Positions 19,493 through 27,897 of a stretch of 64,000 nt of DNA are shown in pieces. Position numbers and translations under genes: made by a program. The stretch is from G047528255 sp047528255 (GTDB taxonomy: Bacteria; Bacteroidota; Bacteroidia; Flavobacteriales; Blattabacteriaceae), in the NCBI GenBank assembly GCA_047528255.1, contig CP180024.1, positions 124,001 through 188,000 of the forward strand, given 5' to 3'. The notes under the pieces were generated by a model, which saw only the letters and a list, made by a program, of their open reading frames with translations, searched no databases and had not been told where the DNA came from. Each line of letters opens with the position of its first letter. Within the stretch, counting starts at the first letter, position 1.

Positions 19493-19907
19493 ATACTTTT
19501 TTTTGGTCTAGATAAGATTGTAAAATGATCGTAGCACTTATCAAGTCTATAATTCCTTTGTTTCGCCGTTGTTTTTTTTTCAGATTGCTATGTATCATAG
19601 CCTCCGAAGCTAATTTTGAAGTAAAGCGTTCATCGACGCGCACCACATTAATATTAGGATATTTTCGATGAAACTTGTCTATAAACTTCTGTATGGAAGC
19701 TTCGATAGGGAACTCTTGATTGTTGAGCTGTTTGGGCCAACCGACAACAAGAGCTTCAACATCTTCCTGTAAAAGATATTCTCTTAAAAAATACATCAAC
19801 TTTTGTGTAAGTATCGTATCTAAACCTGAAGCAATGATCTTCAAAGGATCGGTAACAGCTAATCCTGTTCTCTTGCTTCCATAATCTATACCCAATATTT
19901 TCGACAT
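19467..19907 (-). CDS. ruvX: Putative pre-16S rRNA nuclease / RuvX (YqgF)
   Basis: 146 residues with an RNase H-like fold. The family trims the 5' end of 16S rRNA and was earlier thought to be a Holliday junction resolvase. GIDYGSKRTGLAVTDP at the N-terminus carries the first catalytic Asp. VVGWPKQLNN near 75 and RVDERFTSKLA near 112 give the other family blocks. The sequence is intact. It has a perfect -7 box upstream at 19924-19931. A decayed second copy of its first codons and promoter lies at 21917-22060. Confidence 0.92.
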   Translation of the reverse strand: MSKILGIDYGSKRTGLAVTDPLKIIASGLDTILTQKLMYFLREYLLQEDVEALVVGWPKQLNNQEFPIEASIQKFIDKFHRKYPNINVVRVDERFTSKLASEAMIHSNLKKKQRRNKGIIDLISATIILQSYLDQKKVYDSTDSSL

Positions 19908-19923
19908 CCGATCAGTTTAGCCG

Positions 19924-19931
19924 CAAATATA
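19924..19931 (-). promoter_or_regulatory. -7 promoter box of ruvX
   Basis: On the minus strand TATATTTG matches TAnnTTTG, 17 bp before the ruvX ATG. In the duplicate the same site has decayed to TATATCTA. Confidence 0.55.
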
Positions 19932-19952
19932 ATCGATATCCCGTGTATTCTT

Positions 19953-19960
19953 TACCTTTG
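19953..19960 (+). promoter_or_regulatory. Orphan dapD-type -7 box in the duplicated segment
   Basis: TACCTTTG still matches TAnnTTTG but now faces a truncated dapD start and an IS relic, so it may drive only IS remains. Confidence 0.4.
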
Positions 19961-20006
19961 CAGGTATACGATCCGGAAGATATAAAAATCAAAGAATTAA
20001 CAGAGC

Positions 20007-20062
20007 GAGAACGTTGCATGAGAGAAGGTGGTTAAAACATTTATAAATAAATATATTGTTTC
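20007..20062 (+). mobile_element. IS5-family relic, left part of an interrupted copy
   Basis: GAGAACGTTGCATGAGAGAAGG through ATATTGTTTC. It is interrupted by 20063-20422 and resumes at 20423. Confidence 0.75.
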
Positions 20063-20422
20063 GAGAACGTTGCATGGGAGAAGGAGGTTAAAATGTTTGT
20101 AAATAAATATATTGTTTCGTATATATTGGAATATAAAATAAAAAATTCAGCTCTATGCTCAGAAGCACCGCACAAATAAGCTTTAGTGAACTAGATATGG
20201 AACGTTCTACCAGAAGGAGTAAATTTTTTCAAAAGGTTAAACACCAGTGATCCACTGGGAAGGGATGGAAAAAGAAATAAGAAAAATATATCAAAAAGGC
20301 TAGGGAATAAAAAGCCAATCTTCTTACAGTGGAATATCGTTATTTAAGATAAATCTACATTTTCTCTAACCACCCATCTAGGAGGCTGAATAAACGTAAT
20401 ACACCATTAACACAATGGTCTC
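20063..20422 (+). mobile_element. IS5-family relic, 360-bp miniature with both ends, nested
   Basis: Starts GAGAACGTTGCATGGG. It keeps ~285 bp of the left side, then joins AATCTACATTTTCTC and the right end CACAATGGTCTC. It sits inside another copy. The flanks GTTT(C) and TTTT(C) fit a mutated 4-bp target duplication. Confidence 0.8.
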
Positions 20423-20647
20423 TTTTCATACATTTGGAGTAGAAAATAAAAAAAGATTCGGATCTATGCTCAGAGGCACCGCGCAAATAAACTTTAGTGA
20501 ACTATATATAGAACGTTCTACCAGAAGAAATGAGTTTTTCAAAAGGTTAAACATCTTGATAAACGGGGAAGTGAATGGAGAATAAAATAAGAAAAATATA
20601 TCAAAAAGGACAGGGAATAAAAATACAACCTACTTACAGTGAAATAT
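20423..20647 (+). mobile_element. IS5-family relic, continuation of the copy begun at 20007
   Basis: Resumes at TTTTCATACATTTGGAG, the promoter and transposase N-terminus, and ends at 20647 where an inverted copy begins. Confidence 0.7.
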
Positions 20648-21916
20648 CAAGACCATTGTGTTAATGGTGGGGTTACGTTTATTCAGCTTCCTAAAAAGGC
20701 TTCCTTAGAGACCATATAGATTTAATCTTTTATATTGTATTTGAAATATTATTGATTATAAATTATAATATACCTATTTTTATGAACAGCGCATAATAAT
20801 GCCAAAGGAACGATACAAATTATCTTCCATAATCCTCATAAGAGGATGGGCATGTACATGAGCTAATCCTTTGTAAGGATCATTTCCTTTACAAACCAAC
20901 GATTTATACTGCAAAAGTACGTTCTATTACCTATCGGGGGTTTATTCACTAATTATGTTTAATAATATAGACATCCTTACTTAAGGGATGGGTCCTATAG
21001 GCTTTCTTCTGTATACGATTTTTGAGGTATCGAGTATGAAAGTAAGACACGTTGGCTGGAACTTGGTAACCTTTGTCTGCATATACTTCTCTGGGTTTAT
21101 ATCTTAGTTTGTTTATTAATAGCTTTAGTCCTCTACTATTATGCTCATTGGCTGCTACGCTATGTACTGCTAGTATCATTCCATTTTTATCACCCTCTAT
21201 GTGCTTCTTGTATCTGTAGTAGAGTTTACCTGATTTCTTGAGACATTTTATTTGAATGTCTACTCCTGATTGAGTCTCTTTTTATCCTTTCTTTTCTTTG
21301 ACTCATTTGCTTTTGCTTCTCTTCCTTCCGATCCTCCACTACGTAGGTAAGAGCTCCATTGGAGCAAATGGACTCACTGTAATTCTGGCATCTACTATCA
21401 CTCTTGTTTTAACTATCGCCTAATGATTTTCTAATCTTTTTGATCTTTTTCAGTAAGAGCTCATATGCCTTTTTGGCTATTATTTCATTGCGAAATCTAC
21501 ATAGAGTTGTATGATCTGAGATCTGATCTTCCAATCAAAAACCACAAAAGCTCATGCAACTCAAGGATTCTTTCACAAATTCTTCCGTTCCTACATCAGT
21601 CAGATCACACCAGTGACTCAAAAGCATCATCTTAAATAACGATATTCCACTGTAAACAGGCTGGCCTTTTATTCCCTGGTCTTTTTGATATATTTTTCTT
21701 ATTTCTTTTTAAATTCACTTCCTAGTGAATCACTTGTGTTTAACCTTTTGAAAAATTCACTCTTTCTGGTAGAACGTTCCATATATAGTTCATTAAATCT
21801 TATTTGTGCAGTGCTTCTGAGCATAGAGCCGAATTTTTTATTTTATATTTCATATATACGAAACAATATATTGATTTACAAATATTTTAACCTCCTTCTC
21901 CCATGCAACGTTCTCG
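20648..21916 (-). mobile_element. IS5-family element, near full-length, transposase dead
   Basis: About 1268 bp from AGACCATTGTGTTAATGG to CATGCAACGTTCTC(G). The piece read at 20949-21179 contains HSVAANEH and the catalytic YADKGY. Other parts are in other frames. It stands between the two copies of the duplicated ruvX/dapD region. Confidence 0.88.
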
Positions 21917-22125
21917 ATATCAAATTTGTGTATGTATTTCATCTAAACCTGAAGAAATGAGTTTCAAAGGATCGGTAACTGCAATTCTGTTCTTTTGCGG
22001 CCATACATCTATACCAAATATTTTTGATATCCGATCAGTTCAGTTGTAGATATAATCTATATCCCGTATATTTTTTACATTTGCAGCATACGAGCTGAAA
22101 GATGGAAAAAATCAGAAAGTTAATA
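21917..22125. repeat. Duplicated ruvX/dapD divergent region, copy 2 (intact dapD end)
   Basis: Aligns with 19793-20006. The ruvX part is a dead fragment (minus strand), with substitutions, and its start context is altered. The dapD promoter and start are intact. Confidence 0.75.
22076..22083 (+). promoter_or_regulatory. -7 promoter box of dapD
   Basis: TACATTTG matches TAnnTTTG, 18 bp before the dapD ATG. The same place in the duplicate reads TACCTTTG. Confidence 0.55.
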
Positions 22126-22917
22126 GAGCAAGCTTGGCCTGATAAAGAAGAGTGGCAGACTGAAAAGATAAAAACAACCGTCTTCAAGATAATTGAAAAT
22201 TTAGATCAAGGAGACCTCAGGGTAGCTACGAGCAATCAAGGGAAATGGGTTGTACACGAGTGGATCAAAAAGGCTGTCTTGATGTATTTTTCTCTTAAGG
22301 AGATGACAACTATTGAAATAGGCCCTTTGGAATTCCACGATAAAATCCCCTTGAAAATAGCCTATAAAGAAAAAGGAGTCCGTGTGGTACCTCATGCTAT
22401 AGCGCGATACGGTTCTTATATCTCTGCAGGAGTAGTTCTCATGCCTTCTTATGTCAATATCGGAGCCTATATCGGCCCGAATACTATGATCGATACCTGG
22501 GCCACGGTGGGTAGTTGTGCCCAGATCGGAGCTCGTGTACATTTGAGTGGAGGTGTAGGAATAGGTGGCGTTTTGGAACCCTTGCAAGCGGCTCCCGTGA
22601 TTATTGAAGATGACGTCTTCATCGGATCGAGATGTATCGTGGTTGAAGGAGTTTATGTAGAAAAAGAAGCTGTTTTAGGGGCCAATGTAGTCTTGACCTC
22701 ATCAACCAAAATTTTTGATGTAACAGCCTCTAAATCCGTTGAAATAAAGGGTAGAGTTCCTGCTCGTTCAGTAGTAATTCCTGGCTCTTATCCAAAAAAA
22801 TTCCTTTCCGGAGTATATCATGTTCCTTGCGCTTTGATCATCGGAAAACGCAAAGAGAGCACCGATAAAAAAACCTCATTGAACAACGTTTTAAGAGAAC
22901 ATCATATATCCGTTTGA
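22102..22917 (+). CDS. dapD: Tetrahydrodipicolinate N-succinyltransferase
   Basis: 271 residues, normal length. It succinylates tetrahydrodipicolinate in the DAP/lysine pathway, so the cell probably still makes lysine or cell-wall diaminopimelate. Hexapeptide repeats of the left-handed beta helix run from about 100 to 220 (VNIGAYIGPNTMIDTWATVG, CAQIGARVHLSGGVGIGG, IIEDDVFIGSRCIVVEG). The region from RVVPHAIARYGSYI onward is highly typical. The frame is intact. It is followed at once by a broken glycosyltransferase that could start at the TTG at 22920, suggesting a former operon. Confidence 0.95.
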   Translation: MEKIRKLIEQAWPDKEEWQTEKIKTTVFKIIENLDQGDLRVATSNQGKWVVHEWIKKAVLMYFSLKEMTTIEIGPLEFHDKIPLKIAYKEKGVRVVPHAIARYGSYISAGVVLMPSYVNIGAYIGPNTMIDTWATVGSCAQIGARVHLSGGVGIGGVLEPLQAAPVIIEDDVFIGSRCIVVEGVYVEKEAVLGANVVLTSSTKIFDVTASKSVEIKGRVPARSVVIPGSYPKKFLSGVYHVPCALIIGKRKESTDKKTSLNNVLREHHISV

Positions 22918-22919
22918 TT

Positions 22920-23680
22920 TTGAAAAAAGCCTTGATCATACAAAACAAGTTTGTCGAAGATGTATTAGAAATCTTCATACTGGATGATCATCTCAAAAAA
23001 AATATATCCGGATATATAGGTATACTTCTTTTGTTATAATTTTATCAGCGGCGTCCTGGACGGTCATCCCAATATCGATGTGATCCTCATACCTTATTGG
23101 AAAAGGTATTTAAAAAAAATCTTGTTTATTTCTTTTCATAAGATGGGTGAGAGGGTAAAAGTTCGACATCATCCTGGAGCCCTATTCCAAGTTACAAATC
23201 CGGTTGATTATGATCTTTTTCCGCGATCGATATAAAGTGAGCTACGAAAAAGTCATGTACATTATTTAAAATCATAGCTATAGATGCCTTGAAAAACTAC
23301 TACGTAGGCATATCTATGGAAGAAAGAATAATTTTGATCAAGCCTTTTGAAAAGAAAAACATACGAGTAGTTCCTCACCTGAGAATTTTTTTCTCGGAAA
23401 AAGAAGCCAGACAATCAAACAAAAATTCATGGATAATGGCATAAACTTTTTAAAACTCATTTTGATACTGAGTGCCGTGGGAAGCGATCCGATTAAAACT
23501 TGTTCGTAGATATATGATTGAGCTAATCACACATATACAGGAATGCCATGCCGCCTCGATCTTGTTGAATTATGCGTCTCTCAGTTTGAACAGTCAAAAG
23601 AATTTTTTAAAATATTACCTTACAACGACGCGGTTTTCAAAAATCTATGGGGTAAAGACATTTGGAATGTCGCTCGGGTT
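22920..23680 (+). pseudogene. Family 9 glycosyltransferase (heptosyltransferase-like), broken and truncated
   Basis: Pieces in different frames read KALIIQNKFVEDVL near the start, SGVLDGHPNIDVI near 23046, IILIKPFEKKNIRVVPH near 23330, then LILSAVGSDPIKT and IQECHAASILLNYASL near 23540. In order they follow family 9 glycosyltransferases, which add heptose or related sugars to lipopolysaccharide core. At least five frameshifts are needed. The C-terminal third is absent: the frame ends at 23681 in an IS relic and does not resume after it. The position just behind dapD suggests co-transcription in the ancestor. Confidence 0.7.
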
Positions 23681-24579
23681 GAGAACGTTCTTATGAGATA
23701 AGGCTGTTAAAATATTTGTAAATCAATATATTATTTTGTATATTTGGAGTATAAAATTTTTTTTGGCTCTATGTTTAGAAGAACATCACAAATAAGCTTT
23801 AGTGAACTATGTATGGAACGTTCTACCAGAAGGAGTGAGTTTTTCAAAAGGTTAAACACCTTGATCCACTGAGAAGGGGGTGGAAAAAGAAATAAAAAAA
23901 ACATGAAAAAGGCAAGGGAATAAAAGGCCAATCTGCTTACAGTGGAATATCGTTATTTAACGATGATGCTTTTGAGTTATTGGTATGATCTCAGTGATGT
24001 AGGAATGGAAGAATTGGTGAAAGGATCCTTGAGCTACATGTGCTTTTGTAGTTTTCGATTAGAAGATAAGATCCTAGATTATACGACTCTATGCAGATTT
24101 CGCAATGAAATAGTAGCCAAAAAGGCATGCCGTTAGTTAAAAAAGATGAATAAGGAATTAGAAAAGGATGAGGGATAGTTAAAACAGGAGTTATAGTAGA
24201 TGCCAGTACTACAGTAATTTCCCTTGTTCCCAAGGGAACTCTTACCTACGTAGTGTAAAATAGGAAGAAAAATGGGTCAAGAAATCAGGGAAACTCTACT
24301 ATGGATACAAGAAGCACATAGGGGAAAATAAAAATGGAATGATACTAGCTGTACATAGTAGCCAATGGGAATGATAGTATAAGGCTAAATCCATTAATAA
24401 GAAAACTAGGATATAAATCCAGAGAAATATATACAGAGAAAGGTACCAAGTGTCAGCCAACGTCTCTTACTTTCATAGTCGAGGACTCAAATATCGTATA
24501 CAGAAGAAATTACATCGTTCTCTAACGACCCCATCTAAGAGGCTGAATAAACGTAATCCACCATTAACACAATGGTCTC
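23681..24579 (+). mobile_element. IS5-family relic with both ends, internally deleted
   Basis: 899 bp from GAGAACGTTCTTATG to CACAATGGTCTC. It has several internal gaps, including around 24260 and 24505. It destroyed the end of the glycosyltransferase gene. Confidence 0.85.
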
Positions 24580-24639
24580 ACAACTAGAATACGGAAACCC
24601 TCTCTCTCTGAGAGTACTTGTAAGACGATTTGATTAATT

Positions 24640-26445
24640 TTACTCATTTTCATCCTTGAAATATGCGAAAATCTTTTCCGCACGATGGCTTCCGACCACC
24701 TCTTTCAATGCTTCAAGTGACGCCTCTCGGACTTTTTTTAATGATTTAAAGGTTTTTAAAAGGCTTATGATCGTTTGTTTACCAACACCGGAGACAAGCT
24801 CAAGTCCGGTGCGCAGGCCCTGATTGCTGCGTCGGTTACGATGGTGAGCAATACAGAAACGATGGGTTTCATCGCGTAAACGCTGGATGAGCTTCAGAGT
24901 TTCGGAATCTTTGTCCAGATACAAAGGAATGGGATCATCCGGGAAAAAAATTTCTTCGAAACGTTTGGAAATGGCCAATATAGAGATTTTACCACGCAGT
25001 TCCAACGCCTCAAGACTTTTTAGAGCTGCATTCAACTGTCCTTTCCCTCCATCGATGACGATAAGTTGAGGAAAAGGTGCTTGCTCATCTAACAAACGTT
25101 TATAACGGCGATAGACCACCTCCTGCATCGTAGCGAAATCATTCGGCCCTTTTATAGTTTTCACATTAAACTTGCGATAATCCTTCTTGCTCGGTTTTCC
25201 GTTCTTAAAAACCACACAGGCCGAAGTAGCGTGTTCCCCCTGGATGTTGGAATTGTCAAAACATTCTATGTGACACGGCTCTTCGGGAAGGCGAAGATCA
25301 AACTTAGCCTGTTGCATCCAGACGATTGGTAGCCTATCAAGATCCACAAAATTGATCTTTCTGAGACGCTCTTGTCGATAGAATCGAGCATGACGCTCGG
25401 AAAATTCAACAATTTTTCGCTTATCGCCGATCTTAGGAACGGTGATTTTCACCCCAGGTAGGGCGATTTCCAAATCCATGGGAAAATAGATTTCTTTGGA
25501 AGTCGAATGGAAACGATCGCGCAGTTCCATCACGGCGATTTCAAGAAACACTTCGTCGCTCTCGTCGAGTTTTTTTGAGAGTTCTGAAGTATAAGATTGG
25601 ACTACGGCGCCTTCAACCACTTTTAAAAAATTCACATAGGCATAATCATCATCACTGATGACGGTAAATACGTCTACATCGTCGATAGACGGATGAACCA
25701 CCGTAGAACGAGCTTGATAATTGGTCAATCGGGCGATCTTTTTCTTGATATCCTGGGCCTCTTCAAAATGAAGCATCTGAACCGATTCCTCCATCCGTTC
25801 GCGTAGAGTACGCAAAGGTTCTTGAAAATTACCCCGAATGATCTGCCGAACGAACTTGATGTTTTCTTGATAATCCACCTCGGACTGTAATCTCTCACAG
25901 GGTCCCTTGCAATTCTTGATATGATATTCCAGACAGACTTTGTACTTTCCGGCTCTAATTTTCTCGGGACAGAGATCAAACCGACAGTTTCGCAAAGGAT
26001 GCAATTCACTAATCAAATCCAAAAGAACCTGAGCCGTTTTGACTGAGGTGTACGGACCGTAATATTCCGAGCGGTCCTTGATTAATTGATGTGTGAGAAA
26101 GACTCTAGGGAACGGTTCCTTCTTGATACAGATCCAAGGGTAACTTTTGTCGTCTTTGAGCTGAATGTTATAAGGGGGACTATGCTTTTTGATCAAGCTG
26201 TTTTCAAGCAACAGCGCGTCGTATTCATTGTCTACGACAAGATATTTGACCTGAACAATTTTGTTAACCAAAGCTCTCACCCTTCCGGAAGGGTGAGTCT
26301 TCTGAAAATAAGACCTTATCCGCTTCTTCAAATTTTTGGATTTCCCTATATATAAAATTCTTCCCTGCTTATCATAATATTGATACACCCCGGAAATCGT
26401 GGGCAAAATTTTGAGTTGTGACGCAAGCTGATCGTTCATCATCAT
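24640..26445 (-). CDS. uvrC: Excinuclease ABC subunit C
   Basis: 601 residues, normal for UvrC. It makes the dual incisions in nucleotide excision repair together with UvrA and UvrB. The N-terminal GIY-YIG nuclease domain is at 19-100 (GVYQYYDKQGRILYIGKSKN). A cysteine cluster CRFDLC...CLEYHIKNCKGPC lies near 155-185. The UVR domain is near 215-235 (MLHFEEAQDIKKKIARL). The RNase H-like C domain contains IECFDNSNIQGEHATSACVV. Helix-hairpin-helix motifs lie at the end (LELVSGVGKQTIISLL). The frame is intact. Confidence 0.96.
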   Translation of the reverse strand: MMMNDQLASQLKILPTISGVYQYYDKQGRILYIGKSKNLKKRIRSYFQKTHPSGRVRALVNKIVQVKYLVVDNEYDALLLENSLIKKHSPPYNIQLKDDKSYPWICIKKEPFPRVFLTHQLIKDRSEYYGPYTSVKTAQVLLDLISELHPLRNCRFDLCPEKIRAGKYKVCLEYHIKNCKGPCERLQSEVDYQENIKFVRQIIRGNFQEPLRTLRERMEESVQMLHFEEAQDIKKKIARLTNYQARSTVVHPSIDDVDVFTVISDDDYAYVNFLKVVEGAVVQSYTSELSKKLDESDEVFLEIAVMELRDRFHSTSKEIYFPMDLEIALPGVKITVPKIGDKRKIVEFSERHARFYRQERLRKINFVDLDRLPIVWMQQAKFDLRLPEEPCHIECFDNSNIQGEHATSACVVFKNGKPSKKDYRKFNVKTIKGPNDFATMQEVVYRRYKRLLDEQAPFPQLIVIDGGKGQLNAALKSLEALELRGKISILAISKRFEEIFFPDDPIPLYLDKDSETLKLIQRLRDETHRFCIAHHRNRRSNQGLRTGLELVSGVGKQTIISLLKTFKSLKKVREASLEALKEVVGSHRAEKIFAYFKDENE

Positions 26446-26479
26446 TAGAGCTTGAAGAATTCGGATTTAATGTAACATC

Positions 26480-26676
26480 CTTTTCCAGTGGATCAAGGTG
26501 TTTAACCTTTGAAAAACTCACCCCTTCTGGTAGAACGTTTTATATATAGCTTACTAAAGCTTATTTTTTCGGTGTTTTTGAGCATAGAGCCGAATTTTTT
26601 ACTTTCTACTCCAAATAGACGAAACAATATATTGATTTACAAATATTTTAGAAATCTTGTCTCATGCAACGTTCTC
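26480..26676 (-). mobile_element. IS5-family relic, 5' end fragment
   Basis: Transposase N-terminal codons and the left end, ending CATGCAACGTTCTC. The remainder is missing. Confidence 0.7.
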
Positions 26677-26816
26677 TTTCCATATATAGTTCACTAAAGC
26701 TTATTTGTGCGGTGCTTCTGAGCATAGAGTCGAATTTTTTATTTTCTACTTCAAATAGACGAAATAATACATTGATTTACATATATTTTAATATCCTGCT
26801 CCCATGTAACGTTCTC
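26677..26816 (-). mobile_element. IS5-family relic, second 5' end fragment in tandem
   Basis: Repeats the last ~140 bp of the same end in the same orientation, ending CATGTAACGTTCTC. It lies between uvrC and nusB. Confidence 0.7.
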
Positions 26817-26867
26817 ATATTCCCCCTTCTTTCGTTCAACATTATCAGTTAAGGAGATGCTTATAAA

Positions 26868-27815
26868 TTACATCAACCCCTTCCCAATTTTGATAATTTT
26901 TTTTCCATCGTACAATATTTTAAGTAATTGATCAAGCATGCCATTTACAAATACTTTACTTTTCTCGGTAGAATAGACCTTTGTGATCTCGATATACTCG
27001 TTCATCGTAACCTTAGGTGGGATTGTTGGTAAATAAAGAAATTCACATAAAGCCATCTGTAGAATGATACGATCCAAAACAGCCATTCGCTTCAAATCCC
27101 AATTACTTGCCGTATTTCCAATCAACTCATCAAAAAACTCATAATGAAAAAGAGTTTTTCGATACAATGCAATAATGAAGTCCTTATCTTCTGTATCTTT
27201 ATACAAGGTATACAAACGAAAATGTGCCGAAGTAGCGGGTTTGATAACCTTTAAGGTATTATAGACCATTTCATGAGCAATTTCCAAATCATCCACCCAA
27301 GTGACATATTGATCTTCCAAACATTCGGAAAGCTTTTGATGAGACTTTATTTGTGTCCTGTAATACTTTAGTATAAAGTCTTTATCGGATTCAAAAGAAG
27401 TTTCTTCACGAAACATATAGGATTCATAGTATGACCAACGTCGAAGTTCTTCAAACAAAAGGGAGATATAACCTTCTTGCTCTTTCCAAGTAAGCTGTCG
27501 GTTTTTCTGGCTGTAATCTGAGAGATAGATATTTTTGGAGAGAATTTCCAGAAAAGCATTATTGACAAGTTTCCTGTCGGAAACAGAACCATTGGGAACT
27601 TTAAACCTCCTCTCTTTCGCTACTTCAATTCTTTGTGATGCCTTATCTCTGATAGCTAAAAGCAAGTTCAAAAGATAGACATACAAGTCATATATCTTAT
27701 CAATACTATGCAACATATTGCACTCTACAATGTCACTATCCGTTCCAGATATATACTGCGCATACAAAAATTGCATGACCCTCACCCTAAAACGCCGCCT
27801 TACCAACATTTTCAA
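26868..27815 (-). CDS. nusB: Transcription antitermination factor NusB (long form)
   Basis: 315 residues, about twice the size of E. coli NusB but normal for Bacteroidota, in which an N-terminal extension precedes the NusB fold. RRRFRVRVMQFLYAQYISG at the N-terminus and RMAVLDRIILQMALCEFLYL near 240 are typical. TMNEYIEITKVYSTEKSKVF with the final VNGMLDQLL follow. It binds NusE and boxA RNA for rRNA antitermination. The gene is divergent from the ABC transporter at 27898. It is intact. Confidence 0.93.
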   Translation of the reverse strand: MKMLVRRRFRVRVMQFLYAQYISGTDSDIVECNMLHSIDKIYDLYVYLLNLLLAIRDKASQRIEVAKERRFKVPNGSVSDRKLVNNAFLEILSKNIYLSDYSQKNRQLTWKEQEGYISLLFEELRRWSYYESYMFREETSFESDKDFILKYYRTQIKSHQKLSECLEDQYVTWVDDLEIAHEMVYNTLKVIKPATSAHFRLYTLYKDTEDKDFIIALYRKTLFHYEFFDELIGNTASNWDLKRMAVLDRIILQMALCEFLYLPTIPPKVTMNEYIEITKVYSTEKSKVFVNGMLDQLLKILYDGKKIIKIGKGLM

Positions 27816-27897
27816 AGATCAAAAGATTGCTTAGCTTCAAACATCAGGTAAAGGTATACAAATAAAACCCCAACAAAAGTCTTTACTTTTACAAAGT

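Larger units (their letters stand above)
19793..20006. repeat. Duplicated ruvX/dapD divergent region, copy 1 (intact ruvX end)
   Basis: About 214 bp align by eye with 21917-22125. The segment holds the first ~38 codons of ruvX, the divergent promoters, and a decayed start of dapD, in which ATG has become ATA and the following codons resemble the dapD N-terminus. It is cut at 20007 by an IS end. Shared stretches include AAAGGATCGGTAAC, TATCCGATCAGTT-like and TTTGCAG. Confidence 0.75.

Noticed and set aside
20648..21923. ATATCA(A) on both sides of the IS copy as a 7-bp target duplication
   Set aside because: The left flank is internal sequence of another IS copy and the right flank is duplicated host DNA, so the match is probably chance. 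The nested copy at 62853 supports 4 bp.
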